From Brevibacterium casei CIP 102111 (GTDB lineage Bacteria > Actinomycetota > Actinomycetes > Actinomycetales > Brevibacteriaceae): a DNA stretch of 64,000 bases. Below, one piece after another: positions 26,519-34,572 of this stretch. Position 1 is the stretch's first letter, and each line of letters begins with the position of its first letter. Location: NCBI RefSeq assembly GCF_900169275.1, contig NZ_FXZC01000001.1, positions 776,402 to 840,401 of the forward strand, written 5' to 3'. The position numbers were made by a program, and so were the translations under genes. Under the pieces are notes generated by a model. That model ran no database searches. It had not been told where the DNA came from and saw only the letters and a list, made by a program, of their open reading frames with translations.

Positions 26519-27702
26519 CGCACGAGCTCCCCGTCCGTGTCGGCCGAGTCGCGGTCATGGCCCGTCTCATCGGTTTCGGCGCCGATCTGGTCGAACGCCG
26601 AGGAATCGGCAGTGCGGGCGGAGGCGGGTTCCGCGGTGTACTTCTTCACGGCGGGGATGATCTCCGAGCCGATCGTCTCGATCTGCCGCATCACGCGGTC
26701 GAACGGGATGCCGCCGAAGTCGATCTGGCCGAGGTAGCGCTGATGGCCGAAGACCTCGTGCTGGTGGAGGATCTTCTCGACGATCTCCTGCGGGCTGCCG
26801 ATGTTGACGATGCTGTGCGGGTCGGCGGCCTGGGCGAAGAGCTGCTTGGGCATGCCCTGCCCGTTGACACGCTTCATTCCCTCGTTGATGTGCGGGTAGA
26901 GCTCCCGCAGCGCGTCCTGCGTCGTCGGCGCGGTGTAGAGGAACCCGGCGGTGGCGATCGGCAGGGTGGCTGGGTCGTGACCGGCATGTCGGGCGGCATC
27001 CCGGTAGGCGTCGACTGTCGTCCTGAACACCGAGGCGGTTCCGCCGAGGTGGGCCATGACCATGGGCACGCCAGCGAGGCCGGCTTTGATCGCGCTCGTC
27101 GGCGCGCCGCCGACGGCCCGCCAGATCGGGAAGGTCTCCTGGGCGGGACGGGGGATCACCTCGGCGTCGGCAAGCGGGGCGCGGAACTGCCCGTTCCACG
27201 TCACCTGCTCCTCCCGGGCGATCTGGAGGAGCAGGTCGAACTTCTCCTCGAAGAGCTCCTCGTAGTCGCGCAGGTCGTAGCCGAGCAGCTCGAAGAGACC
27301 CACGCGCGAGGCGCGACCGGCGACGAGTTCGGCCCGGCCCTGGGAGAGATGGTCGATCGTTGCGAAGTTCTCGAAGACGCGGACGGGATCGGAGGTGGAG
27401 AGGATCGTCGAGGTGCTGCCGATCCGGATGGACTCCGTCGCCTCGGCGATGGCTCCGAGGATGACAGCGTGGGCCTGGGAGGCGAAGTACCGCTGGTGGC
27501 TCTCGCCGACGCTGAAGAAGTCGAAGCCGGCCTCCTCTGCGGCCTTGGCATACGCGACGAATTCGCGGATGCGCTCGCCTGCGCTGATGCGAGAGCCGTC
27601 GGTGGGGTTCGGCAGATGGTCGCCGAGGGTGTACATGCCGAACTGCAGGCCATGGCTGGGGTCGAAGTTCAGCTCGTTCATGAGGTTCCTGGACTCGGTC
27701 AC
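26515..27702 (-). CDS. LLM class flavin-dependent oxidoreductase (CE1758-type)
   Basis: Luciferase-like monooxygenase of 395 residues, a TIM-barrel enzyme using reduced FMN and O2. Family segments: LQFGMYTLGDHLPNP near the start, EEAGFDFFSVGESH, IRIGSTSTILSTSDPVRVFENFATIDHLSQGRAELVAGRAS cut here to its typical pattern, and a C-terminal GGIPFDRVMRQIETIG. GTG 27702 has AAGGAG 5 bases upstream; an ATG at 27741 would place a likely operator inside the gene, so GTG is preferred. It is followed by its FMN reductase with a 4-base overlap and preceded by a MarR gene on the same strand. Substrate unknown. Confidence 0.88.
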   Translation of the reverse strand: MTESRNLMNELNFDPSHGLQFGMYTLGDHLPNPTDGSRISAGERIREFVAYAKAAEEAGFDFFSVGESHQRYFASQAHAVILGAIAEATESIRIGSTSTILSTSDPVRVFENFATIDHLSQGRAELVAGRASRVGLFELLGYDLRDYEELFEEKFDLLLQIAREEQVTWNGQFRAPLADAEVIPRPAQETFPIWRAVGGAPTSAIKAGLAGVPMVMAHLGGTASVFRTTVDAYRDAARHAGHDPATLPIATAGFLYTAPTTQDALRELYPHINEGMKRVNGQGMPKQLFAQAADPHSIVNIGSPQEIVEKILHQHEVFGHQRYLGQIDFGGIPFDRVMRQIETIGSEIIPAVKKYTAEPASARTADSSAFDQIGAETDETGHDRDSADTDGELVR

Positions 27703-27721
27703 GGTGTCTCCTTGGGTGCCG

Positions 27722-27741
27722 ATGACATTCTCGTTTGTCAT
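27722..27741. promoter_or_regulatory. Operator-like dyad before LLM monooxygenase
   Basis: Arms ATGACA and TGTCAT separated by 8 bases, located between the MarR gene and the GTG of the LLM gene; probable MarR site. Confidence 0.5.
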
Positions 27742-27814
27742 GGCAACTGATAACCGAGGGAAAATATTCCCGATGGTGCCGGTCCCCGTCGGATGTCGAG
27801 CAGTCCCCGCGGAA

Positions 27815-28312
27815 TCAACCCCTGTCGGCGGAGTCCCCGTTCCCGTCGTCACCGGCCGACGTCCCGTCGGCAGAACGACTGCGGCGCTCGACGCTGCGTT
27901 CGTAGAGCTTCTTCATCAGCGCGTGGAGGTCGATCCGCTCGTCCTCGCTGAGGACGTCGTCGAACATCGACGACTGGAGCGCGAGCTGGCTCGGGAAGGC
28001 CTCTTCGAGGACTGCGCGACCCGTGTCGGTGAGCGAGATGTACTTCGTCTTCCAGTCCTGTCGGCGCGAGATCAGTCCCTCGCGCTCGAGCCGGGAGAGC
28101 ATCCGCGAGATCCCGCCGCCGCTGACCGTGAGGCGCTCGGCGAGGTCGGACTGCGTGATGGGCTGGTAGGCGCGGATGTTCGCCAGTGCCTCGAACTGGG
28201 CGATCGTCAGCCCGTAGCCGCGCAGGTGGTCGTTCGAGATCTGGTTGCTGTTCTGGACGAATCTCACCATGCGCAGCCAGGTGAGCGTGCTCAGCGTCAG
28301 ATCGTCCATCAT
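27815..28312 (-). CDS. MarR family transcriptional regulator
   Basis: Winged-HTH regulator of 165 residues. The core runs from GLTIAQFEALANI through ITQSDLAERLTVSGGGISRMLSRLEREGLISRR (about 47-80) to the wing WKTKYISLTDTGRAVLEE. A Ser/Asp-rich tail closes the protein. GGGAGGG immediately upstream leaves ATG 28312 or the next ATG 28309 as start. It heads the LLM monooxygenase / FMN reductase unit on the same strand, and probably represses it until a phenolic or electrophilic ligand is present. Confidence 0.9.
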   Translation of the reverse strand: MMDDLTLSTLTWLRMVRFVQNSNQISNDHLRGYGLTIAQFEALANIRAYQPITQSDLAERLTVSGGGISRMLSRLEREGLISRRQDWKTKYISLTDTGRAVLEEAFPSQLALQSSMFDDVLSEDERIDLHALMKKLYERSVERRSRSADGTSAGDDGNGDSADRG

Positions 28313-28358
28313 CCCTCCCGGTCCTCGCGTCGGGCCCTTCTGCCCCAGCGCTGCCTCT

Positions 28359-28385
28359 CACTGTACTGATCAGCCACTGTACTGA
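28359..28385. repeat. Direct repeat upstream of MarR gene
   Basis: CACTGTACTGA occurs twice (28359-28369 and 28375-28385), 16 bases apart; on the minus strand each copy offers a TACAGT -10-like box. Confidence 0.45.
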
Positions 28386-28511
28386 CGGGGCGCCGCACTC
28401 ATCATCCCGACAGGGCGCCGGCAGCGCCGTCGGCGCCCACCCTGTCGATGTCCGCCCGACATGGGACAATGGGCGCGGAATCCATGAGCGTCGGGAGCAG
28501 GGAGTGCGAGG

Positions 28512-29051
28512 ATGACCACCACAGAGCCGACCGTCGACCGCCTCGGCGAAGGCCGATCGGCGGCCGTGATCATCGCGTCCACCTCGGCGGCGCGCGGTGA
28601 GGCGGCGGACACGACCGGCCCGATCCTCGTCGACTGGCTGCGGGGGCGCGGATACGACTGCCCCGACCCGATCGTCGTCCGTGACGGCGAACCCGTCGGT
28701 GAGGCGCTGCGGGAGCTTCTTCTCACCCCCGCCGAGGCGGCCCGCCCCCGCATCGTCGTCACCTCCGGGGGCACCGGGCTGGCGCCCGACGATCGGACCC
28801 CGGAGTTCACCGCCGAACTCCTCGAGCGGCAGTCGCCGGGACTCATCTACGCGATGTGGCGCAAGGGGCTCGAATCGACGTCGTCGGCGGTGATGAGCAG
28901 AGGTGTCGCCGGGGTGAGAGGACGGTCCTTCGTCATCAACTTCCCCGGGTCCAAGGGCGGGGTGCGTGACGGGATCACCGTCATCGACGATCTCCTCGAG
29001 CACATCCAGACCTCGGTCGAGGACACGACCGACCACGGGCCGAGGGTCTGA
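28512..29051 (+). CDS. moaB: MogA/MoaB family molybdenum cofactor biosynthesis protein
   Basis: Protein of 179 residues that binds and adenylylates molybdopterin in its family. The signature TSGGTGLAPDDRTPE (about 90-104) and FPGSKGGVRDG (about 145-155) are intact. N-terminal 20 residues are a poorly conserved extension. GGGAG and GAGG before the ATG support the start. FdhD begins 2 bases after its stop, so both act in maturation of a molybdoenzyme, probably formate dehydrogenase, whose structural genes are not in the window. Confidence 0.88.
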   Translation: MTTTEPTVDRLGEGRSAAVIIASTSAARGEAADTTGPILVDWLRGRGYDCPDPIVVRDGEPVGEALRELLLTPAEAARPRIVVTSGGTGLAPDDRTPEFTAELLERQSPGLIYAMWRKGLESTSSAVMSRGVAGVRGRSFVINFPGSKGGVRDGITVIDDLLEHIQTSVEDTTDHGPRV

Positions 29052-29052
29052 G

Positions 29053-30018
29053 ATGCAGCAGCGCAAGGCCGTCCGGGCCCGCGTCCACCGCTTCGACGCG
29101 ACCGGTGAGATCAAGGTCGGACCTGATTCGCTGGCCGGGGAGGAGCCGCTCGAGGTCAACCTCGACGGTGAGCAGTTCTCCGTGACGATGCGCACCCCCG
29201 GCAACGACGTCGAACTCGTCTCCGGTTACCTCCTCTCCGAGGGGGTGATCACCTCGATGGCCGACATCGCGGAGATCGACTTCTCGACCGGCCTCGCCCC
29301 CGACGGTTCGCGGAATTACAACGTCGCCGGTGTCCGGCTTCGACCCGGGGTGTGGAACGCGGCGGCCGCTCCCGCCCGTTCCGTCTACACCTCATCATCG
29401 TGCGGGATCTGCGGGACCGCGGCCATCGACGCGGTGACGAAGCCCTCGGCGTACCCGCTCATCCCGCTCCTCGGCGCCGGGGGAGCGGAGCCGGCGGACG
29501 GAACCGGCGCGGACCCTGCGGAACGCGGTGGCGGCATCGCGGTCCCGAGCGACTCCCCGCACCTCGATGAGGACGGCGACATCGTCTTCCCACCACTGCT
29601 CACCCCGGCGCGCGTGGGAGAACTGCCCGACCGCCTCCGCGAGGGGCAGGCCGTGTTCGAGAAGACCGGGGGAGTCCACGCCGCCGCCCTCTTCGCCGTC
29701 GGCGACGATCCCGACGCCGAACCCGAGCTCCTCGTCACCCGTGAGGACGTCGGACGCCACAACGCCGTCGACAAGGTCATCGGCTGGGCGATGGCCGAGC
29801 GGGGGCTGCCGCTTGCCCGCACCGTCCTCCAGGTCTCGGCCCGGGCGTCGTTCGAACTCGTCCAGAAGTCGGCGATGGCCGGCATCCCGATGATGTCGGC
29901 CGTCAGCGCCCCCTCGGCGCTCGCCGTCGACTACGGGCGCACGAGCGGCGTCACCGTCATCGGCTTCAACCGCGGCGGCCGCTTCAACGTCTACTCCCAC
30001 CCCGAACGCATCGCCTGA
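29053..30018 (+). CDS. fdhD: Formate dehydrogenase accessory sulfurtransferase FdhD
   Basis: Protein of 321 residues that carries sulfur from a cysteine desulfurase to the molybdenum cofactor of formate dehydrogenase. The N-terminal EEPLEVNLDGE, LVSGYLLSEGVI and the essential CxxC in SSCGICGTAAID (Cys near residues 120 and 123) are present, as is EDVGRHNAVDKVIG (about 235) and SARASFELVQKS (about 263). An Ala/Gly/Pro/Asp-rich insertion of about 35 residues (about 140-175) follows the CxxC loop. Coupled to moaB. Confidence 0.93.
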   Translation: MQQRKAVRARVHRFDATGEIKVGPDSLAGEEPLEVNLDGEQFSVTMRTPGNDVELVSGYLLSEGVITSMADIAEIDFSTGLAPDGSRNYNVAGVRLRPGVWNAAAAPARSVYTSSSCGICGTAAIDAVTKPSAYPLIPLLGAGGAEPADGTGADPAERGGGIAVPSDSPHLDEDGDIVFPPLLTPARVGELPDRLREGQAVFEKTGGVHAAALFAVGDDPDAEPELLVTREDVGRHNAVDKVIGWAMAERGLPLARTVLQVSARASFELVQKSAMAGIPMMSAVSAPSALAVDYGRTSGVTVIGFNRGGRFNVYSHPERIA

Positions 30019-30064
30019 GCAGGGGCGGCGCCTGCGGGTCTGGTCCGGCGTCCGTGCCGGGTGC

Positions 30065-30070
30065 TAGGTT
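30065..30070 (+). promoter_or_regulatory. -10 box of probable leaderless transcript
   Basis: TAGGTT, 7 bases before the ATG at 30078; no ribosome-binding site. Confidence 0.45.
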
Positions 30071-30077
30071 CGCAGAC

Positions 30078-31235
30078 ATGGGCATCGTGGACGATGACGC
30101 GGCGGCCGCCTCGCCTCGGGAGGAGCGAGCCGGGCAGCCGCCGGAGACGGCACCCGGGCAGCTGCCGAAGGCGGGAACGCTGACCCTCGCCGAGGCGCAG
30201 CGGCTGTGGGACGTCGACCCCGGTTACCTCGACACGACCTCCTACGGACCCCCGCCTCGGCGAGCCTGGGATGATCTCCAGGACTCCCTCGACGCGTGGC
30301 GGCGGGGGACGACGCCGTGGCGCACCTGGATCGCCACGGTCGAGCGGTCGCGGGAGCTCTTCGCCGCCCTCGTCCACGCTCGACCCGGCGAGGTCGCGAC
30401 GGGTGCCGCCGTCTCGCAGCTGCTCGCTCCCGTCGCTCAGGCGCTTCCCGACGGGGCGCAGGTCCTCGTCCCCGACATCGAGTTCACCTCGGGGATCTTC
30501 CCCTTCGCCGTCCACGCCGACCGCGGGGTCGAGGTGCGCACGGCTCCGTTGTCCCGCCTCGCCGAGGCGATCACCGCGGACACAGATCTCATCAGCGTCT
30601 CGGCAGCCCAGTCGTCGACGGGTGAGGTCGCCGACCTCGCCGCGATCACGCGCCGGGCCCGGGAAGTCGGGGCGATCGTCATCGTCGATGCGACGCAGGC
30701 CGCAGGCTGGCTGCCCCTCGACGCCTCCGGGGCCGACGTCCTCGTCGCCGCCGCCTACAAGTGGCTGTGCGCACCGCGGGGCACGGCGTTCCTCGCCGTT
30801 CACCCCGAGCTGCGGGCCAGGCATGAGGAGTATGCGGCGCGGCTCAAGCCGCTCGCTGCCGGGTGGTTCGCCGGAGAGGGCGACGCGGTGTACGGGATGC
30901 CGCTGCGACTGGCCGAGGATGCCCGCGCCTTCGACATCTCTCCGGCCTGGCACAGCTGGGTGGGGACGGCTCCCGCTCTCGAGACGCTTCTCGCGGTCGG
31001 GGTCGAGACCATCCACGAGCACGACGTGGGGCTCGCGAACGCCTTCCGCACGGGGATCGGCATGGTCGAGTCGGACTCGGCCATCGTCGCCGTCGATCTG
31101 CCGGATGATGCGCTCGCGCGGCTACGGGCGGCCGGGGTCCGGTTCTCGATCGTGGCCTCTCGGGCGCGCTTCGCCTTCCACCTCTACACCACCGAGGCCG
31201 ACGTCGCGACCGCGGTGGAGGCCGTGAGGGGGTGA
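30078..31235 (+). CDS. Aminotransferase class V-fold PLP enzyme
   Basis: PLP enzyme of 385 residues, similar to cysteine desulfurase/selenocysteine lyase-like proteins. After a 40-residue low-complexity N-terminus, YLDTTSYGPPPRRAW marks the start of the fold; VIVDATQAAGW carries the Asp that contacts the pyridine nitrogen (about residue 208), and AAYKWLCAPRGTAFL the PLP lysine (about 229). No active-site loop cysteine of NifS/IscS type is evident, so desulfurase activity is doubtful and an aminotransferase, hydrolase or epimerase role is possible. It stands alone behind FdhD. Confidence 0.82.
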   Translation: MGIVDDDAAAASPREERAGQPPETAPGQLPKAGTLTLAEAQRLWDVDPGYLDTTSYGPPPRRAWDDLQDSLDAWRRGTTPWRTWIATVERSRELFAALVHARPGEVATGAAVSQLLAPVAQALPDGAQVLVPDIEFTSGIFPFAVHADRGVEVRTAPLSRLAEAITADTDLISVSAAQSSTGEVADLAAITRRAREVGAIVIVDATQAAGWLPLDASGADVLVAAAYKWLCAPRGTAFLAVHPELRARHEEYAARLKPLAAGWFAGEGDAVYGMPLRLAEDARAFDISPAWHSWVGTAPALETLLAVGVETIHEHDVGLANAFRTGIGMVESDSAIVAVDLPDDALARLRAAGVRFSIVASRARFAFHLYTTEADVATAVEAVRG

Positions 31236-31250
31236 AGGACCATGCGCGGA

Positions 31251-31359
31251 TGAGGGCCGTGAACGGGTGAGGGCCGTGCACGAGTGAGGCGGGAGGCGGC
31301 TCGCACCGTGGGTGATCAGCCGATGCGGAACACTCAGCTCGTGCGGAAGGCTCAGCTCA
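31251..31359. repeat. Two adjacent tandem duplications between convergent genes
   Basis: A 17-base unit starting TGAGGGCCGTG occurs twice (31251-31267, 31268-31284). An 18-base unit TGCGGAA..CTCAGCTC. occurs twice (31324-31341, 31342-31359), the second copy covering the stop codon of the alcohol dehydrogenase. Confidence 0.6.
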
Positions 31360-32404
31360 CGCGGAGGGCGATCTTCGTTCCGCTGCCCGCATGGAGGCGG
31401 TGGATCGCCTCGACGGCGTCATCGAGGTCCATCTCCTCGGTCCAGCCGGTCGTGTCGTACTCACCGGCTGCCATCCGGGCGATGACTCCGTCGAAGTCCG
31501 CAGGCGTGTAGCCGACTGAGCCGATGAGTTCGAACTCACCCATCATCATCGCCGAGGGCTGGATCTCGAACCCTCGCTCGTGCGGGGACTGGAGGACCAC
31601 GCGCCCGCCGGGCGCAAGGTTGTCCAGGCCCGAGGACAGGGCCGCCGGCACACCGGCCGCGTCGTAGACGATGTCGACGCCGTCGCCGTCGGTGCGCTCC
31701 GCGATCGCGGCTCCGAGGTCCTCGGTCGTCGGGTCGATGACCTCGGCTCCGAGCGCTGCGATCTTCGCCCTGCGGTCCGCACTCGGCTCGGACACGAGGA
31801 TGTCGGTGACGCCGTGGGCGCGGAAGGCGTACCAGGCGCCGATGCCGATCGGTCCTGCGCCGGCGATGAGCGCGGTCTCGCCGGCCTGGGCGCGGCTGCG
31901 GTCGACGCCGTGCCAGGCCACCGTCATCGGTTCGACGAGGGAGGCGGTCCTCAGATCGACGGTCTCGGGCACCCGGTGGAACTGGGAGGCGCCCACCGTC
32001 ACGAACTCCGCCATCCCGCCGCCGTCGGCGTTCGCCCCGGTCGAAGCCATGAGACGGCAGCTCGTCGGACGGCCCTTGCGGCACGCGACGCACTCACCGC
32101 AGCTGTAGGCGATGGGGAAGACCGCCCCGCGGTCACCGACCTCGACGCCGGTGACGCCCTCTCCGACCTCGACGACCGTCCCGGAGAACTCATGGCCGAG
32201 GGTCTGGGGCAGGTGCGCACCGGTGACGGGATGCGGACTGAAGACGTCGATGGGAAGGGCTTCGGGCGCGAAGTACAGGTGGACATCGCTGCCGCAGATG
32301 CCGACATACGCGTTCTTGAGCATGATCTCACCGGGACCGACCGTCGGCTCGGCGACGTCGTCGATGCGCAGGTCCTCTCTGCCGTGGAGTCGGACTGCCT
32401 TCAT
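31352..32404 (-). CDS. Zinc-dependent alcohol dehydrogenase (2,3-butanediol dehydrogenase-like)
   Basis: Medium-chain dehydrogenase of 350 residues. Catalytic zinc ligands sit in GICGSDVHLY (Cys about 37) and TLGHEFSG (His-Glu about 69-70); the structural zinc site is C.C..C......C-like in CGECVACRKGRPTSC (about 96-111). Rossmann motif AGAGPIGIGAWYAF near 177. The insertion FAPEALPIDVFSPHPVTGAHLP is typical of (R,R)-butanediol or sorbitol-type dehydrogenases. AAGAGGAA before the ATG supports the start. Reaction: NAD-linked oxidation of a secondary alcohol or polyol. Confidence 0.9.
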   Translation of the reverse strand: MKAVRLHGREDLRIDDVAEPTVGPGEIMLKNAYVGICGSDVHLYFAPEALPIDVFSPHPVTGAHLPQTLGHEFSGTVVEVGEGVTGVEVGDRGAVFPIAYSCGECVACRKGRPTSCRLMASTGANADGGGMAEFVTVGASQFHRVPETVDLRTASLVEPMTVAWHGVDRSRAQAGETALIAGAGPIGIGAWYAFRAHGVTDILVSEPSADRRAKIAALGAEVIDPTTEDLGAAIAERTDGDGVDIVYDAAGVPAALSSGLDNLAPGGRVVLQSPHERGFEIQPSAMMMGEFELIGSVGYTPADFDGVIARMAAGEYDTTGWTEEMDLDDAVEAIHRLHAGSGTKIALRVS

Positions 32405-32785
32405 GGGTGTTCCTCTTTCTCTGGGTGTGCGGTCTCTGGGGTGTGCGGGGAGTCTCTCCGGGTATGGTGCGGAATCCCGGGGTGTGCTGTCTTCAACGAT
32501 CCTCGTCGGAGGCGTGCTGCGACAACCGCCGAATGCGGCGGAATCGTTCCCCACGGCCCGCCGTCTGCGCGGGCTGCACGGCGAAAGGCGGCTGTGCCGC
32601 GATCGGCCGAAGGCGTTGCCGGGCGGGCTTGTCGGGTCGGTCACGCAGCACCGTGGGGTCGGTCACGCAGCGCTGTCGGGTCCGACCGCCTCGGCGAAAT
32701 CGTTGCCTACGGGACGATCCAGGGGACGGTGACGGGCATTACGATGGGGCGACGAACTCCGCGCCGAGCGAACGAGGTGGATGAG
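32405..32785. other. 381-base intergenic region with short tandem repeats
   Basis: No credible gene. The left part (about 32420-32490) has four degenerate 15-24-base units containing GGTGTGCGG or GGTGCGG. At 32634-32671 the 16-base GGGTCGGTCACGCAGC occurs twice with 22-base spacing and is followed by GGGTCCGACC. It must hold the divergent promoters of the alcohol dehydrogenase and DUF2252 genes, but no clear -35/-10 pair stands out. Confidence 0.6.
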
Positions 32786-34144
32786 ATGGACGTGGCCGAT
32801 GGCCGGTCTCTGCGGGAAGCGACACCGCGCTCGAGTCACGCCGAACTCGATCTGCCGCCCGATCGTGATCCGGTCGGGGTGATCTGCCGGCAGAACGAGT
32901 CGCGGCTGCCTGACCTGCTCGGCATCAGAACCCAGCGGCTCGCCGAATCGCCGTTCAGCTACTACCGAGGTGCGGCCGCGCAGATGGCCGTCGACCTCGC
33001 CGCCGGGATGACGACCGGCCCCGTCGTCCTCTCCAGCGGGGACGCGCACGTGGGCAACTTCGGCTTCTTCGCCTCGAAGGAGCGCTCCCTCATCTTCGAC
33101 CTCAACGACTTCGACGAAGCCGAGTTCGCGCCGTTCGAATGGGATGTCAAGCGACTGGCCGCCTCGGCGTTCCTCAGTGCGCAGGTCCACGGCCTCGGTG
33201 AGGAGGCGGGGCGCACAGCGGCATTCGCCGCAGTCAAGGGCTACCAGTATCGAATGGGTGCCCAGATGGCCGTGACTGCGCTCGATCGCTTCTATTCGAT
33301 CGTCGACTCGGACACGCTGCTGGCGGCGATCAGCGGCGAGCATCACCACACAGCGACGAAGAAGGCGATGAAGAAGGCGCGCAGCCGCACGGGTGAGAAG
33401 GCGCTGAAGAAATTCGCCACGGAGTCCTCGGATTTGGGGCTGCGCATCGTCGACCAGCCGCCGCTGACCCGTCATCTCGATGACCCGTCGATCGATGTCG
33501 AGAAGCTCTTCGCCGAGTATCGGAGGACCGCGCGCACCGACGTCGCGGTGCTCCTCGAGCAGTTCGAGGTGGCGGATTCGGTGCTGCGCGTCGTCGGGGT
33601 CGGCAGCGTCGGCACGCGCTGCTTCCTCGTCCTCGTCACCGGGCCCGACGGTGAACCGCTGCTGCTCCAGGTCAAGGAGGCGCAGGAGTCGGTCGTCTCG
33701 GCGTTCGGCGGTCAGCCGAAGTTCTCCGATCACCCCGAGGGGCAGAGGATCACCTCGGAGGGCGAACGGGTCGTCCGAGCCCAGCTCGTCCTCCAGTCGG
33801 TCTCCGACCCGTTCCTCGGGTGGACGACATTCCGGGGCAGCGGCTACTACTGGCGCCAGTTCCGCGATATGAAGGGCAGCTACGATCTGGCCGCGCTCAC
33901 TGCCCCGCAGCTCGAGGCATACTCCCGACTGTGCGGCGAGGTCCTTGCCCGGGCGCATTCGCAGTCACCGGGAGCTCGGCTCATCGCCGAGTATCTCGGG
34001 ACGTCGGACACCTTCGCGACCGCCGTGGCTGTGTGGGCGGAGAAGTACGCCGAGGTGGTCACCGCGGACCACGGACTCCTCGTCGAGGCGGCGAAGAGCG
34101 GGGAGTACCCCCTCCTTGGGGATCCTGGGGCACTCGACGGCTGA
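32786..34144 (+). CDS. DUF2252 family protein
   Basis: Protein of 452 residues of the uncharacterised but widespread DUF2252 family, whose fold is related to aminoglycoside phosphotransferases/kinases. Family motifs: FSYYRGAAAQMAVDLA (about 57-72), SSGDAHVGNFGFF (about 83-95), FDLNDFDEAEFAPFEWDVKRLAAS (about 103 on), LLLQVKEAQES and the C-terminal YDLAALTAPQLEAYSRLCGEVLARAH. HxN...D.ND resembles a kinase-like catalytic arrangement. GAGGTGG supports ATG 32786; ATG 32744 is an alternative. Substrate unknown. Confidence 0.88.
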   Translation: MDVADGRSLREATPRSSHAELDLPPDRDPVGVICRQNESRLPDLLGIRTQRLAESPFSYYRGAAAQMAVDLAAGMTTGPVVLSSGDAHVGNFGFFASKERSLIFDLNDFDEAEFAPFEWDVKRLAASAFLSAQVHGLGEEAGRTAAFAAVKGYQYRMGAQMAVTALDRFYSIVDSDTLLAAISGEHHHTATKKAMKKARSRTGEKALKKFATESSDLGLRIVDQPPLTRHLDDPSIDVEKLFAEYRRTARTDVAVLLEQFEVADSVLRVVGVGSVGTRCFLVLVTGPDGEPLLLQVKEAQESVVSAFGGQPKFSDHPEGQRITSEGERVVRAQLVLQSVSDPFLGWTTFRGSGYYWRQFRDMKGSYDLAALTAPQLEAYSRLCGEVLARAHSQSPGARLIAEYLGTSDTFATAVAVWAEKYAEVVTADHGLLVEAAKSGEYPLLGDPGALDG

Positions 34145-34175
34145 TCCGGCGCTGGGACTTCCGGCCGCCTCGGCG

Positions 34176-34181
34176 CATAAT
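34176..34181 (+). promoter_or_regulatory. -10 box of probable leaderless transcript
   Basis: CATAAT, 7 bases before the ATG at 34189, without ribosome-binding site. Confidence 0.5.
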
Positions 34182-34188
34182 AGAACGT

Positions 34189-34548
34189 ATGAACGAATAT
34201 CGGGCGCCGAAGTGGCTGACGACGTATCAGGACTTCAAGACCCTGTGCTCGGCGGTGTCGGGGGAGTACATCCGCTTCTACCTCACGACCGGGTGCGATG
34301 CGGTGACGTACACGCATTCGCAGAACACGCGCGGTCTGCCCCGCTATTCGTGCCTGCTCACCGCTGAGGACGGGGCGACTCTTCTTCTCGAACTCGACGA
34401 GTGGATCGGGCGGATGGATGAGGTCTCAGCGTCCGTGCGGGCGTGGCTGGCGGCCAACGCCAGCCTCCGCGGGTGCCGGCCGAACAGGTCGCATTACGCC
34501 GGTGACAGCTATTGGCGTCGACAGTGGCAGCTGGCCAATCCGTGGTGA
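34189..34548 (+). CDS. Hypothetical protein
   Basis: Small soluble protein of 119 residues, no family recognised. It has an aromatic-rich N-terminal half (PKWLTTYQDFKTL, EYIRFYLTTGCDAVTYTHSQ) and a Trp/Arg-rich C-terminus (SYWRRQWQLANPW). Codon use is like its neighbours. A CATAAT box directly before the ATG supports a genuine leaderless gene. It ends 24 bases from the convergent MFS gene and starts 44 bases after DUF2252, so it is not obviously coupled to either. Confidence 0.6.
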   Translation: MNEYRAPKWLTTYQDFKTLCSAVSGEYIRFYLTTGCDAVTYTHSQNTRGLPRYSCLLTAEDGATLLLELDEWIGRMDEVSASVRAWLAANASLRGCRPNRSHYAGDSYWRRQWQLANPW

Positions 34549-34572
34549 GGGAGGATTGCGGCTCGGTGCCCG

